Below, piece by piece: positions 6,624-15,077 of a stretch of 41,674 nt of DNA. Source of the DNA: an uncultured SAR116 cluster alpha proteobacterium (GTDB taxonomy: Bacteria > Pseudomonadota > Alphaproteobacteria > Puniceispirillales > Puniceispirillaceae). Each line of letters begins with the position of its first letter. Within the stretch, counting starts at the first letter, position 1. Position numbers and translations under genes: made by a program. The notes below the pieces were generated by a model. The model searched no databases. It had not been told where the DNA came from and worked only from the letters and a program-made list of their open reading frames with translations. Location of the stretch: contig CACCQD010000014.1 in assembly GCA_902547925.1 (NCBI GenBank), positions 1-41,674 of the forward strand. Reading direction: 5' to 3'.

Positions 6624-7682
6624 TTATTCCGGCAGACGAAGTTCGAGCAACCGATCTGCGTTACGATCAATGGCGTCCGCATCAAGCGTGCCCACATCCA
6701 ATCTGGCAATAATTTCGTGATTGCGCTGCGATGCTGATTTGTCATAGGCGGGGTCATAATGATCATCCAACACGGCGCGAACAAACCCTGGCCAGTCGCC
6801 AGCCGCGATCAGATCTCGCCACCCATCGACAGTGTCATGCCCAAGCCGAGTGACAACCCAAGAAAGAAGCGGGTCAAGGCGCGCCGGATTTGCAATGATG
6901 TGGGCGTAGTCACGGCACAGAAAGGCCACACGATGCTCAATTTTTGTGCCAGCCACAACAGAGACAGCACCACGCATCGCCGCCCAGAGCGCGGCAGGCA
7001 CATGAATCTGGCCGACCTTATTGCTTTCTGCCTCGATAAAGACGGGGCGCGCCGGATCGAGGCCGCACAGGACCGCATGAAGGCGCGTTTCAAACAGCCG
7101 CTGTGGCGGTTGGTCACCATCCGGTTCCGGGCCCAACAATGAGCCACGGTGATTGGCGAGACCTTCGAGATCGATCACCTGCGCCCCCTTTGCCTGTGCC
7201 GCCTGCAAGATATGCGTCTTGGCAAGGCCGGTGCGCCCCCGCAGAACAACAAGGCGGAGGGTTTGAGACAGACTGTCAAGGCCGTCAAGAACCTGTTTGC
7301 GATAGCGTTTATATCCGCCGTCAATGAGGTCTGTGCGCCAGCCAATCTCGCTGAAAATTCGAGCCATTGAGCCACTGCGCTGACCCCCACGCCAGCAATA
7401 GATGAGCGGCCGGAAATTGCGGTCCGTGTCTTTTAAGGCCGTGTTTATATGGACGGCGAGATTGCCAGAAACAAGGGCGGCGCCAGCGCGTTTTGCGGCA
7501 AAGGGGCTGACCTGCTTGTACATGGTGCCAATCTCGGCGCGCTGATCATTATCGAGGACTGGCAGATTGACCGCGCCAGGCAAATGATCATCGGCAAATT
7601 CAGCTGGCGAGCGCACGTCGATGATCATGTCGTAATCACCGTTATTCCAGCTCTTAACACGGGTGATCGGGGCGCTCATCAC
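6624..7682 (-). CDS. selU: tRNA 2-selenouridine synthase SelU/MnmH
   Basis: 352 residues. The N-terminal rhodanese domain (1-125) has the catalytic Cys96 in LIYCWRGGQRSGS, the SelU signature. The C-terminal P-loop domain begins at LRGRTGLAKTHIL (149-156). The enzyme replaces sulfur with selenium in wobble 2-thiouridine of tRNAs for Lys, Glu and Gln, using selenophosphate. It overlaps the selD fusion by 4 bases, so supply and use of selenophosphate are coupled in one operon. Confidence 0.95.
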   Translation of the reverse strand: MMSAPITRVKSWNNGDYDMIIDVRSPAEFADDHLPGAVNLPVLDNDQRAEIGTMYKQVSPFAAKRAGAALVSGNLAVHINTALKDTDRNFRPLIYCWRGGQRSGSMARIFSEIGWRTDLIDGGYKRYRKQVLDGLDSLSQTLRLVVLRGRTGLAKTHILQAAQAKGAQVIDLEGLANHRGSLLGPEPDGDQPPQRLFETRLHAVLCGLDPARPVFIEAESNKVGQIHVPAALWAAMRGAVSVVAGTKIEHRVAFLCRDYAHIIANPARLDPLLSWVVTRLGHDTVDGWRDLIAAGDWPGFVRAVLDDHYDPAYDKSASQRNHEIIARLDVGTLDADAIDRNADRLLELRLPE

Positions 7683-9988
7683 GCATTTCCCCCGGTGGTA
7701 AAGGACAGGCCGGTAAGCGATGGGGCGAGATGGCCAATGATTGCAGCCTGATGCCCGGTGTCATTCAGGGAAGTGAGCGCTGCCGCCGTCTGGGAGGAGG
7801 GCAGGATGGCAAGCAGGCCACCACTTGTCTGCGGGTCGAAGGCGATCTCGGCCTGTTGAATTTGGCGGGGTGACAGAACGCTGTCATCAATGTGGGTTGC
7901 CGCGCGGTTCTGGTGATGAAGGCTGGAGCGAGTGCCGGATGCGAGCAGATCTGCGGCACCGGTGATCAGCGGGAGAGACGGCGTTGTGATCGCAAGACCG
8001 GAAAAGCCCGCGCGTGTCGCCAAATTCAGGGCATGGCGGGCAAGCCCAAAACCCGTGACATCGGTCATCCATGCGGCACCACCGGCGTGTTTGTTGAAAA
8101 TCTCCGCCGCACTTTGATTACTTTGTTCCATCACAGCTATCGCAGCTGCCAATGCCGCCCCATCGGCGCGCAACGCCATATGAGCTGCCATGATCACGCC
8201 AGTGCCGAGCGGCTTGCTGAGAATCAACTGATGCGGTTTGGTGAGGGTGAGGGGGGAGGGGACATTTTTTTGCCAACCGGTGACCGCAAAACCGACAGAT
8301 AGATCGCCACCTTCGCTCGTGTGACCGCCAACAAGGCGCACATTATCAGCGGCAAGCGCGCTGATCCCGCCGGCCAGCACTTGTGCCAATTGGTCCTCTT
8401 GAAGAGACAGTCGGGCTTCGGCGAGATTGACAATGGCAAGGGCGGTTGCGGGGGTTGCATTTGCGGCGTAAAGATCGCTCAGCGCATGAACCGCCGCAAT
8501 CCGGCCAAGACGGAAAGGATCGGTGATGATCTGCGAGAGCATGTCAACCGATTGCACGATTTTTGCACCGGCGGGCGGGTCCGGAAGCAGAGCTGAGTCC
8601 GCTTCGAGGCCCTGATCGGGCATTAGTGCCAGGTCAGCACCCGCGGCAATGGCAAATTCGGCCGCCTTACCCAGAGCGTTAGCGAGTGTTTCATGGCCTG
8701 TCTTGGCCCCGCAGCCAAGGCAGCGCATGGCGGCGAAGGCCGGATCGGCAGGCGCTTTGGATAGCGGGCCAGCATCACGCGCGCCATTGATCTTGGTGTT
8801 GATTTTGGTGTTGATGTTGCTGTTGATTCCGGCAAGGCGCGCCAGCGCGGGTGGTGCTGGCATTTCGAGATCGGTATATTTGGCCATCCAGCGACGGTCG
8901 ATCCAATGTTTGAGGTAAAGCCAGAGGCGTGACTTGCTAGCATGCTTGCCGCGCACGGCAATTGCACCGCCGTCAGTCGTACCGATGAGCGCCAGATATT
9001 GTCGTTGCGGCCGCCATGATCGCAGCCGCCCGCCAAGTGCATATTGGCGCAGATTATGTGCCAGAATTGGTCCCGCGCGCACCGCAAAAACCCCGGCCTT
9101 TGGCCGCAGTTCAGGAGACAAACTGGCAATATCACCGCTGGCAAAGACTGCTGGATGGCTGCGGCTTTGCAATGTTGGGCTGACGGCGATGAAGCCGAGA
9201 TAATCAGTTGCAAGACCAGACTCGGCGATCAGCGCACCGGGCGCAACGGCAGAAACGAGGAAACAGGCATCAAATACATGGCGGCTGTTATCGGCGAGGG
9301 TGAGTGATTTTTTGTTGATGCGGGTGACGGATTGCCCCAGATGCAGGACACAACCGACAGCGCGCAGGCACGCAGCAAGGCGGGTGGCCGCGGCGTCACT
9401 CATCTGCGGCAGCAGGCGAGGCGACCGGCTGAACAGTGCCATTTCCGGGCGTTGACCGTATTCGGTGAGCCAGCGGCGTGACAGGGACAGTGCCAATTCA
9501 CCCCCAGCAGCACCGCCGCCAATAATGGCTAGTTTTTGTGGCAGAGGACCGGCTAACAACCTGTCAAGCTGCTGTTGGAACTGGCTAATGGGTTTGACCG
9601 GGATGGCGTTGGCGCGCGCACCGACAATGGCATCACTGTCCGGCTGACCACCGATATTGATCGACAGCATGTCATAGGCAAGGGACGGCCGCGCCGCAAA
9701 ATGCAACCTGCCCGCATCGGCATCAATGCCGGCGGCGCGATCAAGGATCAGGCGTGCATTCGCCATTTGTGCCAGGCGCGCAAGGTCGATGTGCAAATCC
9801 CGGTCCGACCATATGCCCTCAACATACCCCGGCAACATGCCGGAATAGGGCGTCCGGACGTCAGGTGTCACCAGCGTCAGTCGCAGACCCGTAAGCGGCG
9901 ACATGGCGAATTGACGCAAGACCGCAACCTGAGCATGGCCACCGCCGAGTAGGACAAGCTCACCAAGGGTGGGATTTGCCGTCAGCAT
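7679..9988 (-). CDS. selD: SelD fused to an NADH-dehydrogenase-like flavoprotein
   Basis: 769 residues. Residues 1-375 are a pyridine-nucleotide-disulfide oxidoreductase-like FAD protein: LVLLGGGHAQVAVL (FAD GxGxxx), LAIIGGGAAGGELALSL (NAD site) and VFASGDIASL. Residues 415-769 are selenide, water dikinase: CLGCGAKTG holds catalytic Cys426 and Lys429, and LVGGHTSEGGDLSVGFAVTG is the ATP/Mg site. The enzyme makes selenophosphate from selenide and ATP. This fusion is known in other bacteria; the redox domain may deliver reduced selenium. The linker (389-403) is a short NINTK-type repeat encoded by a slippery tract at about 8790-8825. Its start overlaps the flavin reductase stop by 1 base. Confidence 0.95.
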   Translation of the reverse strand: MLTANPTLGELVLLGGGHAQVAVLRQFAMSPLTGLRLTLVTPDVRTPYSGMLPGYVEGIWSDRDLHIDLARLAQMANARLILDRAAGIDADAGRLHFAARPSLAYDMLSINIGGQPDSDAIVGARANAIPVKPISQFQQQLDRLLAGPLPQKLAIIGGGAAGGELALSLSRRWLTEYGQRPEMALFSRSPRLLPQMSDAAATRLAACLRAVGCVLHLGQSVTRINKKSLTLADNSRHVFDACFLVSAVAPGALIAESGLATDYLGFIAVSPTLQSRSHPAVFASGDIASLSPELRPKAGVFAVRAGPILAHNLRQYALGGRLRSWRPQRQYLALIGTTDGGAIAVRGKHASKSRLWLYLKHWIDRRWMAKYTDLEMPAPPALARLAGINSNINTKINTKINGARDAGPLSKAPADPAFAAMRCLGCGAKTGHETLANALGKAAEFAIAAGADLALMPDQGLEADSALLPDPPAGAKIVQSVDMLSQIITDPFRLGRIAAVHALSDLYAANATPATALAIVNLAEARLSLQEDQLAQVLAGGISALAADNVRLVGGHTSEGGDLSVGFAVTGWQKNVPSPLTLTKPHQLILSKPLGTGVIMAAHMALRADGAALAAAIAVMEQSNQSAAEIFNKHAGGAAWMTDVTGFGLARHALNLATRAGFSGLAITTPSLPLITGAADLLASGTRSSLHHQNRAATHIDDSVLSPRQIQQAEIAFDPQTSGGLLAILPSSQTAAALTSLNDTGHQAAIIGHLAPSLTGLSFTTGGNA

Positions 9989-10521
9989 CAGGGTTTGTGG
10001 GCGCCAAGCTGCCCCTTGAAGAAAGCCGCCGGTGCCCCCTCGGACGCATCAATGTTGACAACCTCGCCAACAAAGATGGTGTGATCGCCCCCCGGATACT
10101 CAGCCCATTCACGGCATTCAAGGCTAAGGAGTGTATTTTGCAGAACAGGTTGGCCAGAAACGCCCCAATGCCAGTTGGTATCGGCAAAACGCTCAGTCTC
10201 GGCGCGGGCAAACAGCCAAATCAAATCTTCCTGATCCGCGCGCATGACATTGACGGTAAAGCCACCGGCATTGCGAAACAGATCAAGCTTGTCATTGCTC
10301 AGATCTAGCGACCACAGCACCAAAGGTGGGTTGAGCGAGACCGAATTGAAGGAATTGACCGTCAGGCCATAGGGCTCCCCCTGTTCATTGCGCGCAGTGA
10401 CAATCGTCACTCCCGTCAGAAAGGATCCCAACGCAGCACGCAACGCCAACGGATCAACAGGGCGAAAAGATGGCTCCTCCGGCATTTCATCACCGGATGA
10501 ATTGGCCTCTGGGTTCAGCAT
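9988..10521 (-). CDS. Flavin reductase-like FMN-binding protein
   Basis: 177 residues with the flavin reductase-like split barrel: RAALGSFLTGVTIVTARNEQGEPYGLTVNSF, SLDLSNDKLDLFRNAGGFTVNV, and C-terminal CREWAEYPGGDHTIFVGEV. Such proteins reduce FMN with NAD(P)H for a partner monooxygenase. No monooxygenase is in the window. It is the first gene of the operon with selD and selU, so it might instead serve redox chemistry there; that is inference. GAGGG precedes the ATG. Confidence 0.9.
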   Translation of the reverse strand: MLNPEANSSGDEMPEEPSFRPVDPLALRAALGSFLTGVTIVTARNEQGEPYGLTVNSFNSVSLNPPLVLWSLDLSNDKLDLFRNAGGFTVNVMRADQEDLIWLFARAETERFADTNWHWGVSGQPVLQNTLLSLECREWAEYPGGDHTIFVGEVVNIDASEGAPAAFFKGQLGAHKP

Positions 10522-10627
10522 GCATCCCTCAAAAAAAGTTAACGTTGAAAGGTTTCACCGGGTGGAATTGCGCCACATTAGCGCATTTGGCACGGTGATG
10601 GTATCAATTTTCACACAGCCGAAACTT

Positions 10628-10789
10628 TTAATCGGGGTGATCTGATGGGCCAGAACTGCGAGTCCGTTCCCGCCGGCCTCGGATGATCGTGGCAATGAAA
10701 CGCGAGGTGCGCGGCACGTAGGCCCAGGCACGGGTGAAAAGCGATGTCCGGCCAATGAAATTTCGATAAATTGTATAGAGCATCAACAT
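10628..10789 (-). CDS. Short ORF, possibly a gene remnant
   Basis: 53 codons starting MLMLYTIYRNFIGRTSLFTR, basic and Arg/Ser-rich at the C-terminus. There is no good ribosome site, and it lies between the flavin reductase and a decayed transporter. Not recognised; most likely the tail of a lost gene. Confidence 0.25.
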   Translation of the reverse strand: MLMLYTIYRNFIGRTSLFTRAWAYVPRTSRFIATIIRGRRERTRSSGPSDHPD

Positions 10790-10822
10790 TAAATACGCAG
10801 CCTAGATAAAGGTAAACATCGC

Positions 10823-11565
10823 CTAGGCGGCATTCTTTTCGATCAATAGACCAGAAATCAGTGGCGAGATGATCGCGCAGGCGGCATAGATGAAGAACAG
10901 CAACGCGCTGAGCGCCAGCATTTCAGATTGCCAGACAAAGTCGCTGGCATGGACCGCACAGATCGAATAGATCGGAAAGGTCACGAATCCAAACGCGAAG
11001 GACAGAATGAACCCCACGGGAATTCGATGATGCCAACGGCGATGTCAAGATAGACAAGATCCGTTGTCAGCAGAAGCGATATGATCTTGGCCATGATGCT
11101 GAGTGTCATCAGGATGACACGCCGTGGCAGCCTGTCCGCCAGCATCCCAAACGGGATCTGTGAGATGATGCCACCGATGATCGAGACCGCGAGAAACAGT
11201 GCAATCTGGGAGATCGACAGGCCGACCACATTGTCAAACAGGGGACCAACAGACCCGAGGGTGGCGGTTGACAAACCAGCAACGGCAACGCCAAGAGAGG
11301 CCAATGACGAGACCCGAAACGCCACGGAAGGCTACCGTTCCGGCCGGGCTGGTTCGCGCGATTGCGTCAGTGCCAGCGGCAGAATCAACAAAAACATGAT
11401 GATGGCGATGATGCCGATCTCTATCGGGGTGAAGCCGAGCAACTGGCCGGAAATGGTGTTGAAAGGCCGCAGCGAGCCAATACCCATCTGCACAAGAATG
11501 ATGGAGAGCAGCAACACCGACAGTGAGATTAGCAGCTTCATGCGGAGACTCCCCGCATTATCCAA
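10823..11565 (-). pseudogene. Decayed MFS transporter
   Basis: Three pieces of one major facilitator. MKLLISLSVLLLSIILVQMG gives TM1-2, and its frame runs into LILPLALT-type inter-domain sequence, implying an internal deletion. After an in-frame TAG near 11330 the same frame resumes with GPLFDNVVGLSISQIALFLA and the loop motif GMLADRLPRRVIL. A frameshift near 11015-11040 leads to GFILSFAFGFVTFPIYSICA and the C-terminal LLIEKNAA. Sequence order fits the YcaD/CynX-like MFS group. At about 245 codons it is far short of the usual 390-400. Non-functional. Confidence 0.8.
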
Positions 11566-11749
11566 AACTGTGCCGGTCGAAATAATTCCGACCGAAACAG
11601 TTTCATCGGCAATGGTGGCGTCCTAAATAGATGCTTCCTGAATAGAGACGTCCGAAACAAAGCCGGAAAAAGGATCACAGTGACGATGGGGCTGGAATGG
11701 CCTGGCATCTTTGGACTGATCCATTGATCTTTAAAAGGGGTGAAATGAA

Positions 11750-11823
11750 TGGAGGCCCGAACCGGAATTGAACCGATGTACACGGTTTTGCAAACCGCTG
11801 CATAACCACTCTGCCATCGGGCC
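11750..11823 (-). tRNA. tRNA-Cys (GCA)
   Basis: The reverse strand has acceptor GGCCCGA/TCGGGCC, discriminator T and encoded CCA. The anticodon stem GCGGT/ACCGT region carries loop TTTGCAA (anticodon GCA), and the T loop is GGTTCAATTCC. The last 40 bases on the plus strand (11784-11823, the tRNA 5' half) recur at 32494-32533, marking it as an integration site. Confidence 0.96.
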
Positions 11824-11884
11824 ACCGTTGGAAAAGTCTATATAATTCAGTGCTTAAAGTAACCGTGTATTTTCGTCAATACCT

Positions 11885-11940
11885 AAAGTGGACACTTTTT
11901 TCAACAATTTCACCACCAAAGGTGTTCCAAAAGGTGTCCC
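11885..11940 (+). repeat. Left-end repeats of the tRNA-Cys island
   Basis: An inverted repeat AAAGTGGACACTTT (11885-11898) is followed by two tandem GGTGTYCC-AAAA units (11921-11944). The right end has GGTGTCCCA at 32415. They are probably recombinase arm sites; the evidence is motif sharing only. Confidence 0.4.
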
Positions 11941-11956
11941 AAAAAAAGAGAAGGAA

Positions 11957-12200
11957 ATGACTTACAATCAAGCAATGGACTGGGTTTTCGACTGGTGCTT
12001 CCACATACTGGAAAGCGGCCGGTGTCACAGGCATGACCTACAACGAGATCAACATCTGGATATTCGTCATCATTGAACCGGTGGTCTTTGTCTGGATGGC
12101 CTATTATATCCTAAGGCTTAAACACAGCCTCAAGACTTACGAGCAAATCTCTCTAACGCAGCCTGATCTATCATGGATGCAATATCATAGAAGGACTTAG
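11957..12200 (+). pseudogene. Small membrane protein, frameshifted
   Basis: Starts MTYNQAMDWVFDWCFHILES after a good GAAGGAA site, then loses frame near ATACTGGAAAG. In the next frame it continues KAAGVTGMTYNEINIWIF, a hydrophobic helix (VIIEPVVFVWMAYYILRL) and a Lys/His tail, ending at 12200. The two halves together look like a one-helix protein of about 80 residues with one indel. Alternatively the second half alone (ATG at 12033, 55 codons) is expressed. A further 27-codon ORF (12204-12287) follows. Unknown function. Confidence 0.45.
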
Positions 12201-12330
12201 CCTGTGGACACTGTGGCTTTGGTCGAGGTAGTGTCATTGATATGGGCATTTGTTGAGGTTCTGGCGTCTTTGTGGCCGGGATACTAATCTCAATAGGCAC
12301 GACGTTCTCACCACAGCCCTGCAGGATGTC

Positions 12331-12900
12331 TCACTCAACCATGACCGTGAGCTTGTGTTCAAGCATGTTGCCATTATGCGTCAATGAGCTGTGGTCATTC
12401 GCATTCAGCGTTATCGCGATCATGTTGTGGCCCTTTGGTAGCGCGCCGATATGGAACCAGTTGCCATAGATGCGTGCCAGCTTTACGCCATTGACATAGA
12501 TATGTGCATGACCCTCGCCCTGTTTGTTCTCCAGCCCGGCTGCCGACGCGTTATAGGTGAAATTTTCCGTCTGCAGATTAAGGTTCCAGCCGCCAACAGG
12601 GTCCTTTTGGATGGTGGCAGTGATGGCCGGTTTTACGGGCCAGTCGTCAACCGCGAGCATCCCGTGTGAATGCACGCCAGCTTCCTGTCCGGACGTGCCA
12701 CCATTCATATTTGCGTGGTTTTCCATATTCGCACCAGCGGGCTTGGCGGCTCGTTCGGGCATATTCCACAAATCGCTGACGATCCAAAACAGCGCTGCTC
12801 CGATGAGTCCACCCATTAGGAATGTGATGACTATGCTTGTGCTTGCTGTCTTGGCTGGCGCATTATCACCGCTGTTAAGGGGCTGTGTTAAGGGGGTCAT
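12331..12900 (-). CDS. Membrane-anchored periplasmic protein, unknown
   Basis: 189 residues. One N-terminal membrane helix (SIVITFLMGGLIGAALFWIV, about 22-41) is followed by a Met/His-rich linker (MENHANMNGG, GVHSHGM, about 58-82). The periplasmic beta domain has GEGHAHIYVNGVKLARIYGN and LNANDHSSLTHNG, a pattern seen in conserved proteins of unknown function and suggestive of metal binding. It is the last gene of the operon, 21 bases after pncA. Its role in the pathway is unknown. Confidence 0.75.
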   Translation of the reverse strand: MTPLTQPLNSGDNAPAKTASTSIVITFLMGGLIGAALFWIVSDLWNMPERAAKPAGANMENHANMNGGTSGQEAGVHSHGMLAVDDWPVKPAITATIQKDPVGGWNLNLQTENFTYNASAAGLENKQGEGHAHIYVNGVKLARIYGNWFHIGALPKGHNMIAITLNANDHSSLTHNGNMLEHKLTVMVE

Positions 12901-12921
12901 GACATCACTCCAAAATTCACA

Positions 12922-13515
12922 TCAAATCAGCTTTACACCGGCGTTACGCATGTTTTTAAGTGCCGTATCTAGTGATCCGTCAAAATTAATCCCTCGGCAA
13001 CTCGCTAGCCAGACCTCCACTTCAAATCCCTCAGAGACGCCGTCAAGAGCTGACCACGCCACACAGAAATCCGTTGCCAACCCAGCCATCGTCAGCTGCG
13101 TGCATCCAACCTCCCGCAGGTACCCCGCAAGGCCAGTTTGCGTTCTCTTGTCATTTTCGAAAAAGGCGGAGTAGGAGTCAACAGAAGGGCTCATTCCCTT
13201 GCGGATTATCACGGCAGCGCGTGTCGTATCAAGCGCGGGATGAAAGGCCGCGCCCTCGCTTCCCTGAATACAATGATCCGGCCAAAGAACCTGCGGCCCA
13301 TAGGGCATGTCGATCATCTCCAGCGGGGCCTTTCCCGGATGCGACGAAGCAAAGCTGCTATGGCCCTGCGGATGCCAATCCTGCGTCAGTACCACCAGAT
13401 CATGCGCTGCCATCATCTCATTGATCGACGACATGATCTGATCACCATCCCCAACCGCCAGTGCCCCACCGGGGCAGAAATCATTCTGCGGGTCGATCAC
13501 AACAAGACAATTCAT
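12922..13515 (-). CDS. pncA: Nicotinamidase (PncA-type)
   Basis: 197 residues. The catalytic triad is visible: Asp8 (DPQNDFCPGGAL), Lys106 (IIRKGM) and Cys151 (GLATDFCV). The metal site is Asp46, His48, His52 (DWHPQGHSSF), and LWPDHCIQGSEGAAFH is typical of true nicotinamidases. It hydrolyses nicotinamide to nicotinate and ammonia. Within an operon encoding a molybdenum hydroxylase and a 6-hydroxynicotinate reductase homologue, it probably feeds nicotinate into catabolism rather than NAD salvage. Confidence 0.92.
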   Translation of the reverse strand: MNCLVVIDPQNDFCPGGALAVGDGDQIMSSINEMMAAHDLVVLTQDWHPQGHSSFASSHPGKAPLEMIDMPYGPQVLWPDHCIQGSEGAAFHPALDTTRAAVIIRKGMSPSVDSYSAFFENDKRTQTGLAGYLREVGCTQLTMAGLATDFCVAWSALDGVSEGFEVEVWLASCRGINFDGSLDTALKNMRNAGVKLI

Positions 13516-13585
13516 CCCATGTCCCCTGCTTTTACCGTGGTTTCAGTCAGTCGATGTTAGGGTGTTTTCAGCGTAAGTCAAAGTC

Positions 13586-14167
13586 TCAACGAAGCCCGTC
13601 CTCGCCTTTGACCTCATCGGCCTGCAGCCCGCCCATGCGGTAATGAATTCGTGGGCCCCGCGACATTGCCAGTGCAAACATCAACTCGCCACTACGTGGT
13701 GCGTCAGGAAGGCGGACTTCCATTGCATCAAAATGGCTGCGCACATAGGCGGCGTTGATATGGCCAAGTGGAATGTCGATTGGGGTGCCGGGACCGCCGA
13801 CCTTCATAGTTGAGGGTACAATGGCCTTGGCCTCGCCAAGCCTCTCACGCATCGCATAGCCGCCAGGCACATGCCACAGTGCGGTGTGCTCAAGTTCACC
13901 GTCTTCACCGGCAAGCGCTGCCTTGCCATAACCGTCGATGCCTTCAATGCCACCCAGCGCATCAATCAGGGCATCTGTCATCTGCAGGCCCAGCGGATTC
14001 AGATCATCCATGGCGGATTGCAGATCCTCCTGCCAGACTCCGGCAAAGGGGTTGGCGACAATTGCGACAATGGCAGCGCGGCAGCGCGGCTGATCACCAA
14101 CCGGACCATTTTCATGATGAATGGTCTCAATAAAGGTCATCATTTTCCGCAATGTGAAGTCAGGCAT
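13586..14167 (-). CDS. DUF1185 'amino acid synthesis' family protein
   Basis: 193 residues resembling the DUF1185 family: VGDQPRCRAAIVAIVANPFAG near the start, ALGGIEGIDGYGKAALAGEDGELEHTALWH in the middle, and GTPIDIPLGHINAAYVRSHFD. The family is structurally characterised but of unclear function despite its name. It overlaps the UPF0280 gene by 8 bases. As I recall, DUF1185, UPF0280 and 6-hydroxynicotinate reductase homologues co-occur in other proteobacteria, which would suggest a shared pathway role; this should be checked. Confidence 0.85.
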   Translation of the reverse strand: MPDFTLRKMMTFIETIHHENGPVGDQPRCRAAIVAIVANPFAGVWQEDLQSAMDDLNPLGLQMTDALIDALGGIEGIDGYGKAALAGEDGELEHTALWHVPGGYAMRERLGEAKAIVPSTMKVGGPGTPIDIPLGHINAAYVRSHFDAMEVRLPDAPRSGELMFALAMSRGPRIHYRMGGLQADEVKGEDGLR

Positions 14168-15077
14168 AATGTTTCTCTGCTTTCCTATTGTTATCTTTGA
14201 TAAAATCAGGGGTAATATTCTGCCCTGCCATGCCGATGATCTCGGTATGTCCCTGCAGCGATATCACCGCCCCGGCGATATGTTCCTGATCAAGTATCTG
14301 CTGCGCCACAGTCCGGCCACCATCCACCGCGGCGAACACATCATCCCGAGGCAGTTGAGGCACCGCAGTGGTAACAAGCCTGTCGCCAAGATCGCTCTCG
14401 GGGTTGAGGCTTTTTGCCGGCACCCTCTCAATGCCTCTGTGGCTTGTCAGGTTGACGCTGTTCGCAATCAGCGTCGCCGCAATATCTGCGGTGGCTGCCG
14501 TGCGCGCAAGAACGCTAACGCTGTCAGCGATGCCAAGGGAATGGCTTCGGCCCTGCCATCCTGATGTCGCAAGTCCGCGCCAGACTGTTGGCCCGTGTAT
14601 CGTCATCATTCCACCGTCAACTCCAGCAAGTTGCGCTTTGGCTATGGCGCCGGGGGCCGTCCAAAAAGCAACATCGCCACCATTATTAACACTGATTTTT
14701 GTCACGTCATTGGCGAATTTGCTGGCAAGCATGGCGGCTAGAATATGATCGGCCACCGCGCCGGCAACAGCAATCATCGGCGTGACAAAGCGTCCACCCG
14801 CCAGATGACAAGCCGCGTGCATTCGCCGTGCTACGGGTCCCGCGAATTGCCGGCCGCTGTGATGGCGGGCCCGAAGCAGTGGCAATTCCTCAACCAATGT
14901 TGCAAGAACCGATATGCCAGCCTTTGTCGCCGCTGTGAAAATTGCGCTTCTGTGACGGCTATCGGCATCAATGATCATGTCGATGGGGCCGTGTTGGAGA
15001 TGGAGCCTGTTACCAGCTCCGATCAGGTTGGCCTGCATTCCAGTGGCTGTGAGCAGGGGGCTAACCGTCATCATCAT
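14160..15077 (-). CDS. UPF0280 family protein
   Basis: About 305 residues from the ATG cluster at 15071-15077 (MMMTVSPLL); an earlier ATG at 15110 would overlap the upstream gene by 50 bases. Landmarks: IDADSRHRSAIFTAATKAG, PMIAVAGAVADHILAAM, ISVNNGGDVAFW and ATSGWQGRSHSLGIADSVSVLA, the last two typical of UPF0280 proteins, which are distantly ApbE-like. A flavin- or cofactor-handling role has been guessed for such folds but is not shown. It is translationally coupled to the reductase gene before it. Confidence 0.85.
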   Translation of the reverse strand: MMMTVSPLLTATGMQANLIGAGNRLHLQHGPIDMIIDADSRHRSAIFTAATKAGISVLATLVEELPLLRARHHSGRQFAGPVARRMHAACHLAGGRFVTPMIAVAGAVADHILAAMLASKFANDVTKISVNNGGDVAFWTAPGAIAKAQLAGVDGGMMTIHGPTVWRGLATSGWQGRSHSLGIADSVSVLARTAATADIAATLIANSVNLTSHRGIERVPAKSLNPESDLGDRLVTTAVPQLPRDDVFAAVDGGRTVAQQILDQEHIAGAVISLQGHTEIIGMAGQNITPDFIKDNNRKAEKHYA

